Part shown: positions 1-8,183 of the stretch, piece by piece
How the letters are laid out: the number at the start of each line of letters is the position of its first letter
How positions within the stretch are numbered: the first letter of the stretch is position 1
Assembly: GCA_900472485.1 (NCBI GenBank)
Contig: UCII01000018.1
Coordinates: forward strand, 44,961 to 108,960
DNA length: 64,000 nt
Direction of reading: 5' to 3'
From: Hyphomicrobiales bacterium
GTDB taxonomy: Bacteria; Pseudomonadota; Alphaproteobacteria; Rhizobiales; Rhizobiaceae
Translations under genes and position numbers: made by a program
The notes under the pieces: model-generated
Seen by the model: only the letters and a program-made list of their open reading frames with translations
Told to the model about the DNA's origin: nothing
The model's database searches: none

Positions 1-477
1 GTCGGCTTCAAGACGGCGCTGCTTTCGGCTGCTGCCGTCACGACCGTCACGACGATCTGCACCGGGCTTTTCCAGCCGTGGACGCCGCATCTCATCATCG
101 TCGGCATCCTGCTGATCGGCGGCTTCTCGCGCTCGTTCTTCTTCACCGGCATCAATGCGCTCGCCTTTGCCGATATCACCGACAAGCAGGCGAGCCAGGC
201 GACATCGATGAGCTCGGTCATGCAGCAGATCAGTCTGGCGCTCGGCGTTGCCGTCGCCGCGATGATCCTGGAAACCTCGACCTTCTTCAGCGGTACGGAA
301 CTGCAGGTCCGCGATTTCCACATCGCGTTCTTCTGCATTTCGATCCTGACCGTGGTCGCCACCCTCCCCTTCATCCGCATGGATCGCAGCGCCGGCGCCA
401 TGGTTTCCGGCCACAAGGCTGGCCTCAAGCGTGTCGCGGCGGTACAGCCGCAGGTAGAGCAGACGGCCGTAAAGTGA
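1..477 (+). CDS. MFS drug-efflux type transporter, C-terminal part (5' end outside window)
   Basis: The reading frame is open from the first base and ends at TGA 475-477, giving the last 158 residues of a membrane protein. Hydrophobic segments alternate with short polar loops (for example around residues 1-25, 29-50 and 72-88), and the end is a polar basic tail. The pattern, with the stretch ATSMSSVMQQISLALGVAV, fits the last helices of 14-TM DHA2-type (EmrB/QacA-like) proton-driven exporters of the major facilitator superfamily, which act in the inner membrane. Family assignment is from general resemblance. The substrate cannot be told from this fragment, and the N-terminal motifs that would settle the subfamily lie outside the window. 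Confidence 0.75.
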   Translation, partial: VGFKTALLSAAAVTTVTTICTGLFQPWTPHLIIVGILLIGGFSRSFFFTGINALAFADITDKQASQATSMSSVMQQISLALGVAVAAMILETSTFFSGTELQVRDFHIAFFCISILTVVATLPFIRMDRSAGAMVSGHKAGLKRVAAVQPQVEQTAVK

Positions 478-557
478 TGGTCCAGCTCTCTTTGCGCTTC
501 AGCCAAACAGCAGCGCAATGAGGGTTTCGTCAGTTTAGCGATCGAGGGTCGCCGGAT

Positions 558-1295
558 TTAACGCCCGGCGGCGGATTGCTCTTCTTCCGTCTCGTCTTCC
601 GGCTTCCGGCCCTTGAAGCCTTTCGCCAGCAGGAACATTTCCACCGACTCGGCTCTGGATGCGCCGGGCTTTACATGGATGACCTGACGGAAATTCTGCT
701 TCAGGAAGGTCAGGAGGTCGCGCTCGGTGCCGCCCTGGAAGGTCTTGGCCAGGAAATGCCCGCCTTCGGCCAGCACCTCGACGGCGAAATGCGCCGCCAC
801 TTCGCAGAGATGCATGGTGCGCAGATGGTCGGTCCGGTGATGACCGGTCGTCGGCGCGGCCATATCCGACAGTACCAGATCGGGCGTACCTCCGACCGCA
901 TCGATCAGCCGCTGCGGCGCATCCGGCTCCAAAAAGTCGAGCTGCAGGATGCTGACGCCGGGGATCGGTGCCATTTCGAGGAAGTCGATCGCGGCGACGC
1001 GGATATCCTCCTCGGTCGAATCGGTCACCTTGGCGGCGATCTGCGACCAGCTGCCCGGAGCGGCACCCAGATCGATGATGCGGCGAGCACCCTTGAGGAT
1101 CTGATGCTTTTCGTCGATCTCCAGCAGCTTGAAGGCGGCGCGGGCGCGGTAGCCCTCAAGCTGGGCGCGCTGCACATAGGGATCGTTGATATGGCGCTGC
1201 AGCCATTGGCGCGACGAAGCCTTCAGCTTCTTTTTCTTGACGCGCTGGCCGAGCTTGCGGCCCGTGCGGTTGCCGGCGATGGTTGGCTTGGTCAC
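558..1295 (-). CDS. rlmE: 23S rRNA (uridine-2552-2'-O)-methyltransferase RlmE (FtsJ/RrmJ)
   Basis: A 245-residue protein that would methylate the 2'-OH of U2552 in the A-loop of 23S rRNA during late 50S assembly, using S-adenosylmethionine. The SAM-binding motif IDLGAAPGSWSQ and the K-D-K-E catalytic set typical of RrmJ are visible: the Lys of AAFKLLEID, the Asp of LSDMAAPTTGHH, the Lys of FLAKTFQGG and the Glu of SRAESVEMF. The N-terminus is a lysine/arginine-rich RNA-binding arm (GRKLGQRVKKKKLKASSRQW). I chose the GTG at 1295 because it gives a 4-base GTGA overlap with the ppx stop and matches the family N-terminus; a longer ORF upstream lies inside ppx. It is the second gene of a ppx-rlmE pair, an order I associate with rhizobia. 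The C-terminal tail is acidic and variable. Confidence 0.95.
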   Translation of the reverse strand: MTKPTIAGNRTGRKLGQRVKKKKLKASSRQWLQRHINDPYVQRAQLEGYRARAAFKLLEIDEKHQILKGARRIIDLGAAPGSWSQIAAKVTDSTEEDIRVAAIDFLEMAPIPGVSILQLDFLEPDAPQRLIDAVGGTPDLVLSDMAAPTTGHHRTDHLRTMHLCEVAAHFAVEVLAEGGHFLAKTFQGGTERDLLTFLKQNFRQVIHVKPGASRAESVEMFLLAKGFKGRKPEDETEEEQSAAGR

Positions 1296-2869
1296 GTCTG
1301 CGGCCCCTTCATATCCCTCGGTCGATGACCCCGGCGCGAGCGACCCCGCCGCCAAACGCCATCGTCTGCCATCATGTCGGTCAGCAATCCCTCGCGCAGG
1401 CCGCGATCGGCAACGCGCATGCGCGGGCTCGGCCAGCGGCGGCGAATCGCCTCCAGAATGGCACAGCCTGCCAGCACGAGATCGGCGCGATCCGGCCCGA
1501 TGCAGGGATTGGCGGCGCGGCCGGCAAAATCCCAGGACAAGAGCTTGGCTTGCATCGCGCTCACTTCATCATCCGACAGCCAGACACCGTCGACCCTGCG
1601 CCGGTCGTAGCGCGGCAGATCGAGGTGAACACCGGCAAGCGTCGTCACCGTGCCCGAAGTCCCGATCAGGTGGAAATCGCCGCTGTCGCGCGCGGCGCCA
1701 TGCACCGGCGGGCAATCGAAACGCTCGAGCATGCGCTGAACTTCGGTGACCATGGTCTCGAACAGTTCAGGCGTTACATCGCGGCCGCCATGCCGCTCGG
1801 AGAGTGTGACGACACCGACGGGCAGCGAGGTCCAATGGGTGATGTGATTGGCCAGCCGGCTGGATCGGTTCTCGCCGATACGGATGACGGCAATCTCGGA
1901 GGAGCCGCCGCCGATATCGAACAGAACGACAGAGCGCGCCTCCGGTCCCACCAGCGACGAGCAGCCGGAAACGGCAAGGCGGGCCTCCGTCTCGCGATCA
2001 ATGATTTCGAGCTGGAGTCCTGTTTCTTCGGTCACTCGTGAAAGAAAAGCTTCGCCATTGTCCGCCGCGCGGCAGGCTTCGGTCGCGATCAGCCGCATGC
2101 GCCGGATTTCGCGCGTCTTCAGCTTGGCCGCGCAGATGCGCAGCGCCTCCACAGCCCGATCCATGGCATCGCTCGACAGACGTCCGCTGGCCCCAAGTCC
2201 TTCGCCGAGGCGCACGATGCGCGAAAAGGCATCAACCACCCGAAACTGCCCCGGACGTGTCGGCTGCGCGATCAGCAGGCGGCAATTGTTGGTGCCGAGA
2301 TCAAGAGCAGCATAGAGGTCGAGTGGGCGGGAATCGGCGTCGGTATAGTGGTGGTGCCCCTGCCCTTCACGGCGCGGCGGCGATTGCCTGATCTGGCGAT
2401 GCTCGTCATGGGCCACTGACGCATGCGCGTTCGAAGGCGCATTGGCAGGCGCGACGATCTGCGCCACTTTCTCATGCACCAAAGGCCGGCCCTGCAGGCC
2501 ACGCTTGCTGCGATGCTTGCGCCGGTTCTTGCCGCTTTTATGCGAAGACGGATGGCCATGATCCGTCGAGGCACGATGCTCAGCCGATGCCGAAAGCTGC
2601 TGTGTCTGGGAAGCAGAATGCACGCCACCTTGGGCTGCGCGTGCGCGGCGCCGGCGCTTGCGCTTTTTGGCCGGTAAGCCGGCCTCATCCTCTGCTGGGC
2701 GTTGCGCCACCTGGCTGGACTTGCCTGCCTGGGCGGCCTCCGCAGAATGAGCGTTCGGACGGCCGTGACCGCGCTTACGCTTCGCGCGCCGGGAGGATTT
2801 ACCCTTCCTGCGCTCTGCTGCCGACGCCCCGTCTGCCTGCGGCGCTAGGCCGCTGTCGGGGTCACTCAC
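1292..2869 (-). CDS. ppx: Ppx/GppA family exopolyphosphatase or guanosine pentaphosphatase with long basic N-terminal extension
   Basis: The Ppx/GppA domain starts about residue 180 with LYAALDLGTNNCRLLIAQP and contains the ASKHA-fold phosphate loop VLFDIGGGSSEIAVI and LIGTSGTVTTLAGVHL. Such enzymes hydrolyse polyphosphate and/or convert pppGpp to ppGpp, so the gene could link phosphate storage to the stringent response; which substrate is preferred cannot be read from sequence. About 180 residues before the domain are low-complexity, rich in Arg, Lys, His and Ala (for example GKSSRRAKRKRGHGRPN), and look disordered and nucleic-acid binding. I prefer the GTG at 2869, preceded by GGAAAAG on the coding strand, over an ATG at 2971. 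It precedes rlmE with a GTGA stop/start overlap. Confidence 0.85.
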   Translation of the reverse strand: MSDPDSGLAPQADGASAAERRKGKSSRRAKRKRGHGRPNAHSAEAAQAGKSSQVAQRPAEDEAGLPAKKRKRRRRARAAQGGVHSASQTQQLSASAEHRASTDHGHPSSHKSGKNRRKHRSKRGLQGRPLVHEKVAQIVAPANAPSNAHASVAHDEHRQIRQSPPRREGQGHHHYTDADSRPLDLYAALDLGTNNCRLLIAQPTRPGQFRVVDAFSRIVRLGEGLGASGRLSSDAMDRAVEALRICAAKLKTREIRRMRLIATEACRAADNGEAFLSRVTEETGLQLEIIDRETEARLAVSGCSSLVGPEARSVVLFDIGGGSSEIAVIRIGENRSSRLANHITHWTSLPVGVVTLSERHGGRDVTPELFETMVTEVQRMLERFDCPPVHGAARDSGDFHLIGTSGTVTTLAGVHLDLPRYDRRRVDGVWLSDDEVSAMQAKLLSWDFAGRAANPCIGPDRADLVLAGCAILEAIRRRWPSPRMRVADRGLREGLLTDMMADDGVWRRGRSRRGHRPRDMKGPQT

Positions 2870-3015
2870 GTATCTTTTCCACCGCGCCGCGCAAGGCCCC
2901 TGAAGGTATGCTGCTGGCGCTCGTTCGATTTTCGTTGGGCAAAGAATACCAGCAGGATGGGTTTTCGCCAAATTCTTTTTGAATCACGCCATTTTAGTCG
3001 CGCGCCAAACAGCCC

Positions 3016-3819
3016 TCAGGCGATCAGATGCGCCCTGACATCAGCCGCAAGTTGCTCCATCCGGTCGATCGGCGCATGCCCGATCAGCATGAAGGCGTGG
3101 GTGGCGCTCGACCAATAGACGACATTCATGCCCTTGCGATTTTCCATGTCCGGCGCCGCCGCACCCTTGGCGGATCGGACGATGCAGAGCGCCATGGGAC
3201 CACTTTCCGGATCGAGATAGGCGATCTGAGCCAGCGGCTTGCTGTCATAATTCAGGATCTGAGCACGCTTGAACTCGACACCCGGCATGGCGACGGCTTC
3301 GGGCGCCAGCGACAGATTCAATTTGGCACCGACTTCATTCAATTGCGCAACCTGCTGCGCGCGATCGCCGGCCGGAGCACTCAGCGTATCCACCGTGTAA
3401 AGCGAGAGATATTCGGCCACCACTGCACGCCATTCGGCATCCTCGTCCGGCTGCGAACGCTTACGGCCGATACCAATCACTGCACGGTCGACAGCAATGG
3501 CGGCGACGAAACTCGCGGCCATTGCGGCCAGGAAACCGCGGCGGCCGATGCCAGCGGCGCGGACCTTGTCCTCCTTGGACGAGGGAATGGCGGCAAGCAT
3601 GGCATCCAGCTTCGCAGCCGGTGCCTCATCAAGCATCGGCTGGAATGCCTCTGCGAAGGGCAAGGTGCTGCGCGACAGAAAATCGAATCGTTCCGCCACC
3701 TGCTCGTCGTCGGCGATCAATCGTTCGATCCGCTCGCGCTCGGCAGCATTCAGCTCGCCATCGATGAAGGCGGTGAGCTGCTCGTCCGAGGGCATCTGTC
3801 CTTTATGCGATTCACTCAT
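3016..3819 (-). CDS. Membrane anti-sigma factor for the upstream ECF sigma
   Basis: A 267-residue protein whose first 60 residues contain the anti-sigma signature PSDEQLTAFIDGELNAAERE followed by an acidic helix; such N-terminal domains sit in the cytoplasm and hold an ECF sigma factor. One hydrophobic segment around residues 100-118 follows an RRGFLAAMAA motif that resembles a twin-arginine signal. The remaining 150 residues would be periplasmic and have no sensory fold I recognise. I chose ATG 3819 because it overlaps the sigma-factor stop by 8 bases (ATGAGTGA arrangement), which indicates translational coupling and near-equal synthesis of sigma and anti-sigma; an in-frame ATG at 3840 is deeper in the sigma gene. 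No HxxxCxxC zinc motif is present in the N-terminal domain. The signal that releases the sigma factor is unknown. Confidence 0.85.
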   Translation of the reverse strand: MSESHKGQMPSDEQLTAFIDGELNAAERERIERLIADDEQVAERFDFLSRSTLPFAEAFQPMLDEAPAAKLDAMLAAIPSSKEDKVRAAGIGRRGFLAAMAASFVAAIAVDRAVIGIGRKRSQPDEDAEWRAVVAEYLSLYTVDTLSAPAGDRAQQVAQLNEVGAKLNLSLAPEAVAMPGVEFKRAQILNYDSKPLAQIAYLDPESGPMALCIVRSAKGAAAPDMENRKGMNVVYWSSATHAFMLIGHAPIDRMEQLAADVRAHLIA

Positions 3820-4465
3820 TTCCATTCCCCAGTCGCTCACCTCCGGATGATTTTCCGTCCGCCGCTATCCCCATGCCTTCGGCGAGTTTCGCCCGCGCCG
3901 CCGCCAACCGGCTCATGACGGTGCCGATCGGCACATCAAGAACGTCGGCCACCTCGCGATAAGAAAGCCCTTCGACATAGGCCAGGAACACCGCGGTGCG
4001 CTGCGCTTCCGGCAGGGCCTGAACGCGCTGCAACACCTGCCCGGCCAGAACATGCGTTTCGGTTTCGCGAGCACCATCAAATACGAGTGTCTCATCGGCA
4101 TCGACAAAGCCCTGCCCCATACGCACTCGGCGCGATCGGACCTCGTTCAGCCAGATCGAATGCAGGATGGCAAAGAGCCAGCGGTCGAGCCTCGTGCCGG
4201 CGGTAAACTGCGCCGCCCGTTCCAGAGCCCTGACACAGGTCGCCTGTACAAGATCGTCGGCCACGTCGCGCTGACGCGACAGCACGACACCATAGCGCCA
4301 CAGCCGCGTCAGATGTTGGGACAGGCCTGCCCTGATATCCTCTTCGCTCGCTATGGCATCCTCCGCCGCTTTCGCATGTCCGGGAGCCGCCGATCTTTTT
4401 GGCGGCTCCGTTGCCGTCAGACTATAAGCAGAAATTGCGCCACGAGCGACCGGCATCACTCCCAT
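3812..4465 (-). CDS. ECF-type RNA polymerase sigma factor
   Basis: A 217-residue protein with sigma region 2 around residues 45-112 (DLVQATCVRALERAAQF, then LDRWLFAILHSIWLNEVRS, the -10 recognition part) and region 4 around residues 148-200 (LPEAQRTAVFLAYVEGLS and VADVLDVPIGTVMSRLAAAR, the -35 helix-turn-helix). It lacks regions 1.1 and 3, as expected for extracytoplasmic-function sigma factors. The first 40 residues are a poorly conserved extension; ATG 4465 is the first start in the frame, and a later start is possible. The gene is followed at once by the overlapping anti-sigma gene. It is not the general-stress EcfG: that factor is paired with NepR/PhyR, which are absent here. Targets are unknown. 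Confidence 0.9.
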   Translation of the reverse strand: MGVMPVARGAISAYSLTATEPPKRSAAPGHAKAAEDAIASEEDIRAGLSQHLTRLWRYGVVLSRQRDVADDLVQATCVRALERAAQFTAGTRLDRWLFAILHSIWLNEVRSRRVRMGQGFVDADETLVFDGARETETHVLAGQVLQRVQALPEAQRTAVFLAYVEGLSYREVADVLDVPIGTVMSRLAAARAKLAEGMGIAADGKSSGGERLGNGNE

Positions 4466-4518
4466 ATCCCTCGCAAAGCTCCCTGCTTCTCGTCTTTATC
4501 CCCGGCGCTGACCTGCGA

Positions 4519-5061
4519 TCACAAGCTGGACGGATTCATGATCGCGGCGTGGAGATCGCGATATTCCTCACAGCTCGTGTTGCCGCAGAGCGTCTTGATC
4601 GTGTTCAGCTGGTCCTTGGCGAGGTCCATCTGGCCCTTGATGACGTAGGCTTCGCCGAGATATTCACGAACCAGCGTGTACTTCGGATCCATGGCGACGG
4701 ACTTCTGGTAATAGGAAATGCCTTCGTCCGTGCGGCCGAGCTTGCGGGTAACATAGCCGCGATAGTTCAGCGCTTCCGCCGTGTTCGGGTTCTTCATCGT
4801 GTCGAGAACGGCCAGGGCTTCCTCGTAGCGATGATCCTTCTTGGCGAGCGAATAGGCGTAGTCGGCGCGGTTTTCGTCGGTGACGTTGGCGCTCTGCTGC
4901 TTGACGCACTTCTTCGCCTTCTGATCGTAGATCTCGCCCTTCTTGCAGGTCGGCGTCGTACTGGAATCGTCGCCTGCGGCGAAGGTGGGAACGGCGAAAG
5001 CGCCGAGGGTCAGGCTTGCACCGAGGGCGATGGAAGCCAGGCGAAATGCTTTGGTCGTCAT
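4519..5061 (-). CDS. Secreted tetratricopeptide-repeat protein
   Basis: A 180-residue protein with an N-terminal signal peptide (basic start MTTKAFR, hydrophobic core, cleavage probably near TFAAGDD), so periplasmic. After a short segment with two Cys (PTCKKGEIYDQKAKKCVKQ) there are about three TPR units, seen in DYAYSLAKKDHRYEEALAVL, AEALNYRGYVTRKLGRTDEG and TLVREYLGEAYVIKGQMDLA. TPRs are protein-interaction scaffolds; the partner is unknown. ATG 5061 is preceded by AAGGAGA at good spacing, and starting there exposes the signal peptide; the longer ORF start at 5115 does not. It lies downstream-to-upstream with the ECF sigma gene (53-base gap) but is transcribed in the same direction ahead of it, so co-transcription is possible. 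Confidence 0.8.
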   Translation of the reverse strand: MTTKAFRLASIALGASLTLGAFAVPTFAAGDDSSTTPTCKKGEIYDQKAKKCVKQQSANVTDENRADYAYSLAKKDHRYEEALAVLDTMKNPNTAEALNYRGYVTRKLGRTDEGISYYQKSVAMDPKYTLVREYLGEAYVIKGQMDLAKDQLNTIKTLCGNTSCEEYRDLHAAIMNPSSL

Positions 5062-5143
5062 GGAAGGTCTCCTTGGCAAAATGAACGTTGCGAGGGGAGA
5101 ACACACCGTCTGCATATTTTATTCGAACGACCCCGGAATTTTT

Positions 5144-5162
5144 TCGACATATCCTATGTCGA
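5144..5162. promoter_or_regulatory. Perfect 8+3+8 inverted repeat in divergent promoter region
   Basis: TCGACATA, 3-base centre TCC, then TATGTCGA. It lies in the 197-base gap between the divergent TPR gene (start 5061) and the polyketide synthase gene (start 5259), 97 bases before the latter. The symmetry and position suggest a repressor or activator site. No regulator of a matching family is next door, so the binding protein is unknown. Confidence 0.45.
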
Positions 5163-5258
5163 GACGCCGTCACTCTTTCGTGACTGCTCCGGCATCGAAT
5201 AGACCACCTCTATCACGTGTTTCAGCCGACATGCCCCTCAAGGGCGCAGGAGAAACTC

Positions 5259-6311
5259 GTGACCGATACCGTCAAACTTCTAAGCCTTGCCGTCGCAACG
5301 CCCGACAATATCATTCTCCAGACCGACGCTGCCGAGACGGCTGGCCGTCTGTTCTCGGACCGCTTTCAGGACTTCAAATATCTCGCCCGCGTGTTCGAAA
5401 GCACCGGCATCCGCAAGCGCCATGTGGCGCGGCCGCTTTGCTGGTTCGAAGAGCCGCATGGCTGGCGGGATCGCATGGCTGCCTATACAGAGGTGGCCTC
5501 GGAGCTTTTCCGCCGGACGGCGGCTGCAGCGCTGCAACGCGCCGGTCTTGAGGCCCGGCATGTGGACTGCGTTGTTACCGTCTCATCCACCGGACTTGCG
5601 ACGCCGAGCCTCGACGCGCGGCTCGCCGGCTTGATGGGCTTCCGCAGCGATATCGAGCGCGTGCCGGTCTTCGGGCTCGGCTGTGCAGCCGGCGTATCCG
5701 GTCTTGCGGTCGCGACGAAGATGGCACGAAGCCATCCGGGCGCTGTTGTCCTTTTTATCTCGATCGAACTCTGCTCCCTTGCCTTTCGGCTCGACGAACT
5801 GACACGGCCCAACATCATTGCCACCGCGCTGTTTGGCGATGGAGCAGCAGCCTGCGTGCTGCGGGCCGGCGAAGGCGGAATTGCAGAGATCGAATCGACG
5901 GGCGAACATCTTTTCCCCGACAGCCTCAGCATCATGGGCTGGAAAATCGACGATACCGGCTTCGGCATCATCCTCGAACAATCGCTGCCAGTCTTTGCCG
6001 AAACGCATCTCAAGAGCGCCGTTGCCGGCATCCTGGAGCGATCCCGGCTATTACTCTCGGATATCGACCGCTTCATCTGTCATCCCGGCGGCGCCAAGGT
6101 ACTGGCGGCTCTCGAAAGCGCGCTCGGCCTTGAAGAAGGCTCGCTCGATATCGAACGCGAGGTGATCCGCGACTACGGCAACATGTCCTCGCCCACCGTA
6201 ATGTTCGTGCTCGAGCGCGCGATCACGGCTGGCTTGCCGGAACGTTCCGCCCTGCTTGCCATGGGGCCGGGATTTTCGGCAAGCTGCATCACCTTGAAGA
6301 GGGTCGCCTGA
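5259..6311 (+). CDS. Type III polyketide synthase (chalcone/alkylpyrone synthase-like)
   Basis: A 350-residue homodimeric-type condensing enzyme that would extend a CoA starter with malonyl-CoA units without an acyl carrier protein, giving alkylpyrones, alkylresorcinols or similar. The catalytic triad of the family is intact: Cys142 in FGLGCAAGVSG, His275 in RFICHPGGAK and Asn308 in RDYGNMSSPT. The C-terminal LLAMGPGFSASC matches the family G-P-G loop. I chose GTG 5259 because AGGAG stands 7 bases before it; a longer start at 5217 has no ribosome-binding site. Its stop codon overlaps the start of the methyltransferase gene, so the two are translationally coupled, as in the bpsA-bpsB pair of Bacillus subtilis. 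Starter unit and product cannot be read from sequence. Confidence 0.93.
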   Translation: MTDTVKLLSLAVATPDNIILQTDAAETAGRLFSDRFQDFKYLARVFESTGIRKRHVARPLCWFEEPHGWRDRMAAYTEVASELFRRTAAAALQRAGLEARHVDCVVTVSSTGLATPSLDARLAGLMGFRSDIERVPVFGLGCAAGVSGLAVATKMARSHPGAVVLFISIELCSLAFRLDELTRPNIIATALFGDGAAACVLRAGEGGIAEIESTGEHLFPDSLSIMGWKIDDTGFGIILEQSLPVFAETHLKSAVAGILERSRLLLSDIDRFICHPGGAKVLAALESALGLEEGSLDIEREVIRDYGNMSSPTVMFVLERAITAGLPERSALLAMGPGFSASCITLKRVA

Positions 6312-6808
6312 TGCTGTGGCCTTCGATCACGCTTCTGGCCTTCGTGACGCTGCAGCGACTGGCGGAGCTCATCTATGCAAGGCATAACACCGCAGCACTC
6401 CTTGCCCGCGGAGCCCATGAACATGCAGCGGAGCACTATCCCTTCATGGTGGCGATGCATGCGGCCTGGCTGATCGGATTATGGTTCTTAGCCATCGGCC
6501 GGCCGGTCGATCCCTTCTGGTTCGTGCTGTTCATGGTGCTGCAGGCGACGCGCCTCTGGGTGCTGGCGACGCTTGGGGAACGCTGGACGACGCGCATCAT
6601 CATATTGCCCGGCGCCGCTCTGGTGACCAAAGGTCCCTATCGTTTCCTCAGCCATCCCAACTATGCCGTCGTCGTCGGCGAGATCGCCGTGCTGCCGCTT
6701 GCTTTCGGGCTGCCGCTTTATGCCGCAATCTTTTCTGTGCTCAACGGCATCATTCTCGCAATCCGAATCCGCGCCGAAAACGCCGGCCTGCGACAGACTG
6801 CAAACTGA
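6311..6808 (+). CDS. Isoprenylcysteine carboxyl methyltransferase-like membrane protein, probable polyketide O-methyltransferase
   Basis: A 165-residue integral membrane protein with about four hydrophobic segments (residues 1-18, 44-62, 66-86 and 126-152). The cytosolic ICMT/phospholipid-methyltransferase signature is present: LGERWTTRIIILPGAALVTK, then GPYRFLSHPNYAVVVGE, which forms the SAM site. Its ATG overlaps the polyketide synthase TGA by one base (TGATG). In Bacillus subtilis the equivalent protein BpsB methylates the alkylpyrones made by BpsA, so I infer that this enzyme O-methylates the product of the preceding gene within the membrane. The family name refers to prenylated-protein methylation, which is not expected in a bacterium. 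Confidence 0.85.
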   Translation: MLWPSITLLAFVTLQRLAELIYARHNTAALLARGAHEHAAEHYPFMVAMHAAWLIGLWFLAIGRPVDPFWFVLFMVLQATRLWVLATLGERWTTRIIILPGAALVTKGPYRFLSHPNYAVVVGEIAVLPLAFGLPLYAAIFSVLNGIILAIRIRAENAGLRQTAN

Positions 6809-6926
6809 TCCGCATTTTTCAATTGCGCCGCTCAAATTTGGCAGGCATTTTCGATGCTTAGAGCACGGTCAGGCCATGCGGAACGACCGGGCGGCAATGC
6901 AATAGGCATGCGGATAGCAGGATAAG

Positions 6927-8174
6927 ATGACAAAGGACGCAATCGTTCTCGGCGCAGGCATCGTCGGCGTTTCGACGGCAATCCATCTGCAGCGACGGGG
7001 GCGGCAAGTCGTCCTCGTCGACCGCCAGCCACCAGGCCAGGGAACATCCTTCGGCAATGCCGGCCTGATCCAGCGCGAAGGTGTCGTGCCCTACGGCTTT
7101 CCGCAACAGTTCGGTCTGCTGCTGCGCTATGCCTTCAACAACCGCATCGACGCGCATTATCATCTGCGCGCCCTGCCGGCGCAGATCGCCTTCCTCGCCC
7201 GCTATTGGTGGAACTCCAACACCAAGCGTCACGAGATGATTTCGCGCGCCTATGCGCCGCTGATCGAACATTCTGTCAGCGAGCACAACGATCTCATCGA
7301 AGCCTCGCATGCCGAAGAGCTCATTCGCAAGAACGGTTGGGTGGAACTGTTCCGTTCGAACGAGAAGCGCGACGCCGAGTTTGCCGAGGCCGCGCGCCTC
7401 AACCGCGAATTCGGGATCGGCTACGACGCACTGAGCAGTGCGGAGATCACAACCATGGAGCCGCATCTCAGAGGCAATTTTTCCGGCGCGCTTCGCTGGC
7501 GCGACCCCTGGTCGGTGCTCGACCCGCACGGGCTGACGGCGACCTATCGCCGCTATTTCGAAAGCATTGGCGGCCGTGTGACGACCGGGGATGCCGTCTC
7601 GCTCGGCATGGCCGGCTCCGCCTGGAGAATGGTGACGGCGGAAGGGTCGATCGAGGCGGAGGATGTCGTCGTCGCACTCGGCCCCTGGGCCGATATCGTG
7701 ACGAAACGCTTCGGCTATGCCTTTCCGCTCGGGGTCAAGCGCGGCTATCACATGCATTACGCCGCCGAGGGCAATGCCATCCTCAACAACTGGACGCTGG
7801 ATGCCGAGCGCGGCTACCTGCTGGCACCGATGAGCCGCGGTATCCGGCTGACGACTGGCGCCGAATTCGCCCTGCGCGATGCTCCCAAGACACCGGTCCA
7901 GCTCGACCGTGCCGAAGCCGTCGCGCGCACCACCTTCCCGCTCGGCGAGCGGCTCGACCCGGAACCCTGGATGGGCGCGCGGCCTTGCACGCCAGACATG
8001 ATGCCGATCATCGGCAAGGCGCCACGGCACAACGGCCTATGGTTTGCTTTCGGCCATGCTCATCACGGGCTGACGCTCGGGCCCGTGACCGGCCGCGTGC
8101 TCGCCGAGCTCATTACCGGCGAAAAGCCCTTTATCGATATTTCGGCTTATGCTCCGGGCCGGTTTGCACCGTAA
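6927..8174 (+). CDS. FAD-dependent D-amino-acid dehydrogenase-like oxidoreductase (DadA/DAO family)
   Basis: A 415-residue flavoprotein. The ADP-binding Rossmann motif GAGIVGVSTAIHLQRRG is at residues 8-24 and is followed by the acidic strand end VVLVD. The C-terminal part carries MGARPCTPDMMPIIGK and FAFGHAHHGLTLGPVTG, the FAD-closing region typical of DadA-like enzymes. It would oxidise a D-amino acid or an N-substituted amino acid to the imine, passing electrons to the respiratory chain. No alanine racemase or other dad gene is near. The stop lies 9 bases from the convergent gluconokinase stop. Substrate is inferred only at family level. Confidence 0.85.
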   Translation: MTKDAIVLGAGIVGVSTAIHLQRRGRQVVLVDRQPPGQGTSFGNAGLIQREGVVPYGFPQQFGLLLRYAFNNRIDAHYHLRALPAQIAFLARYWWNSNTKRHEMISRAYAPLIEHSVSEHNDLIEASHAEELIRKNGWVELFRSNEKRDAEFAEAARLNREFGIGYDALSSAEITTMEPHLRGNFSGALRWRDPWSVLDPHGLTATYRRYFESIGGRVTTGDAVSLGMAGSAWRMVTAEGSIEAEDVVVALGPWADIVTKRFGYAFPLGVKRGYHMHYAAEGNAILNNWTLDAERGYLLAPMSRGIRLTTGAEFALRDAPKTPVQLDRAEAVARTTFPLGERLDPEPWMGARPCTPDMMPIIGKAPRHNGLWFAFGHAHHGLTLGPVTGRVLAELITGEKPFIDISAYAPGRFAP

Positions 8175-8183
8175 GCTTATGAT

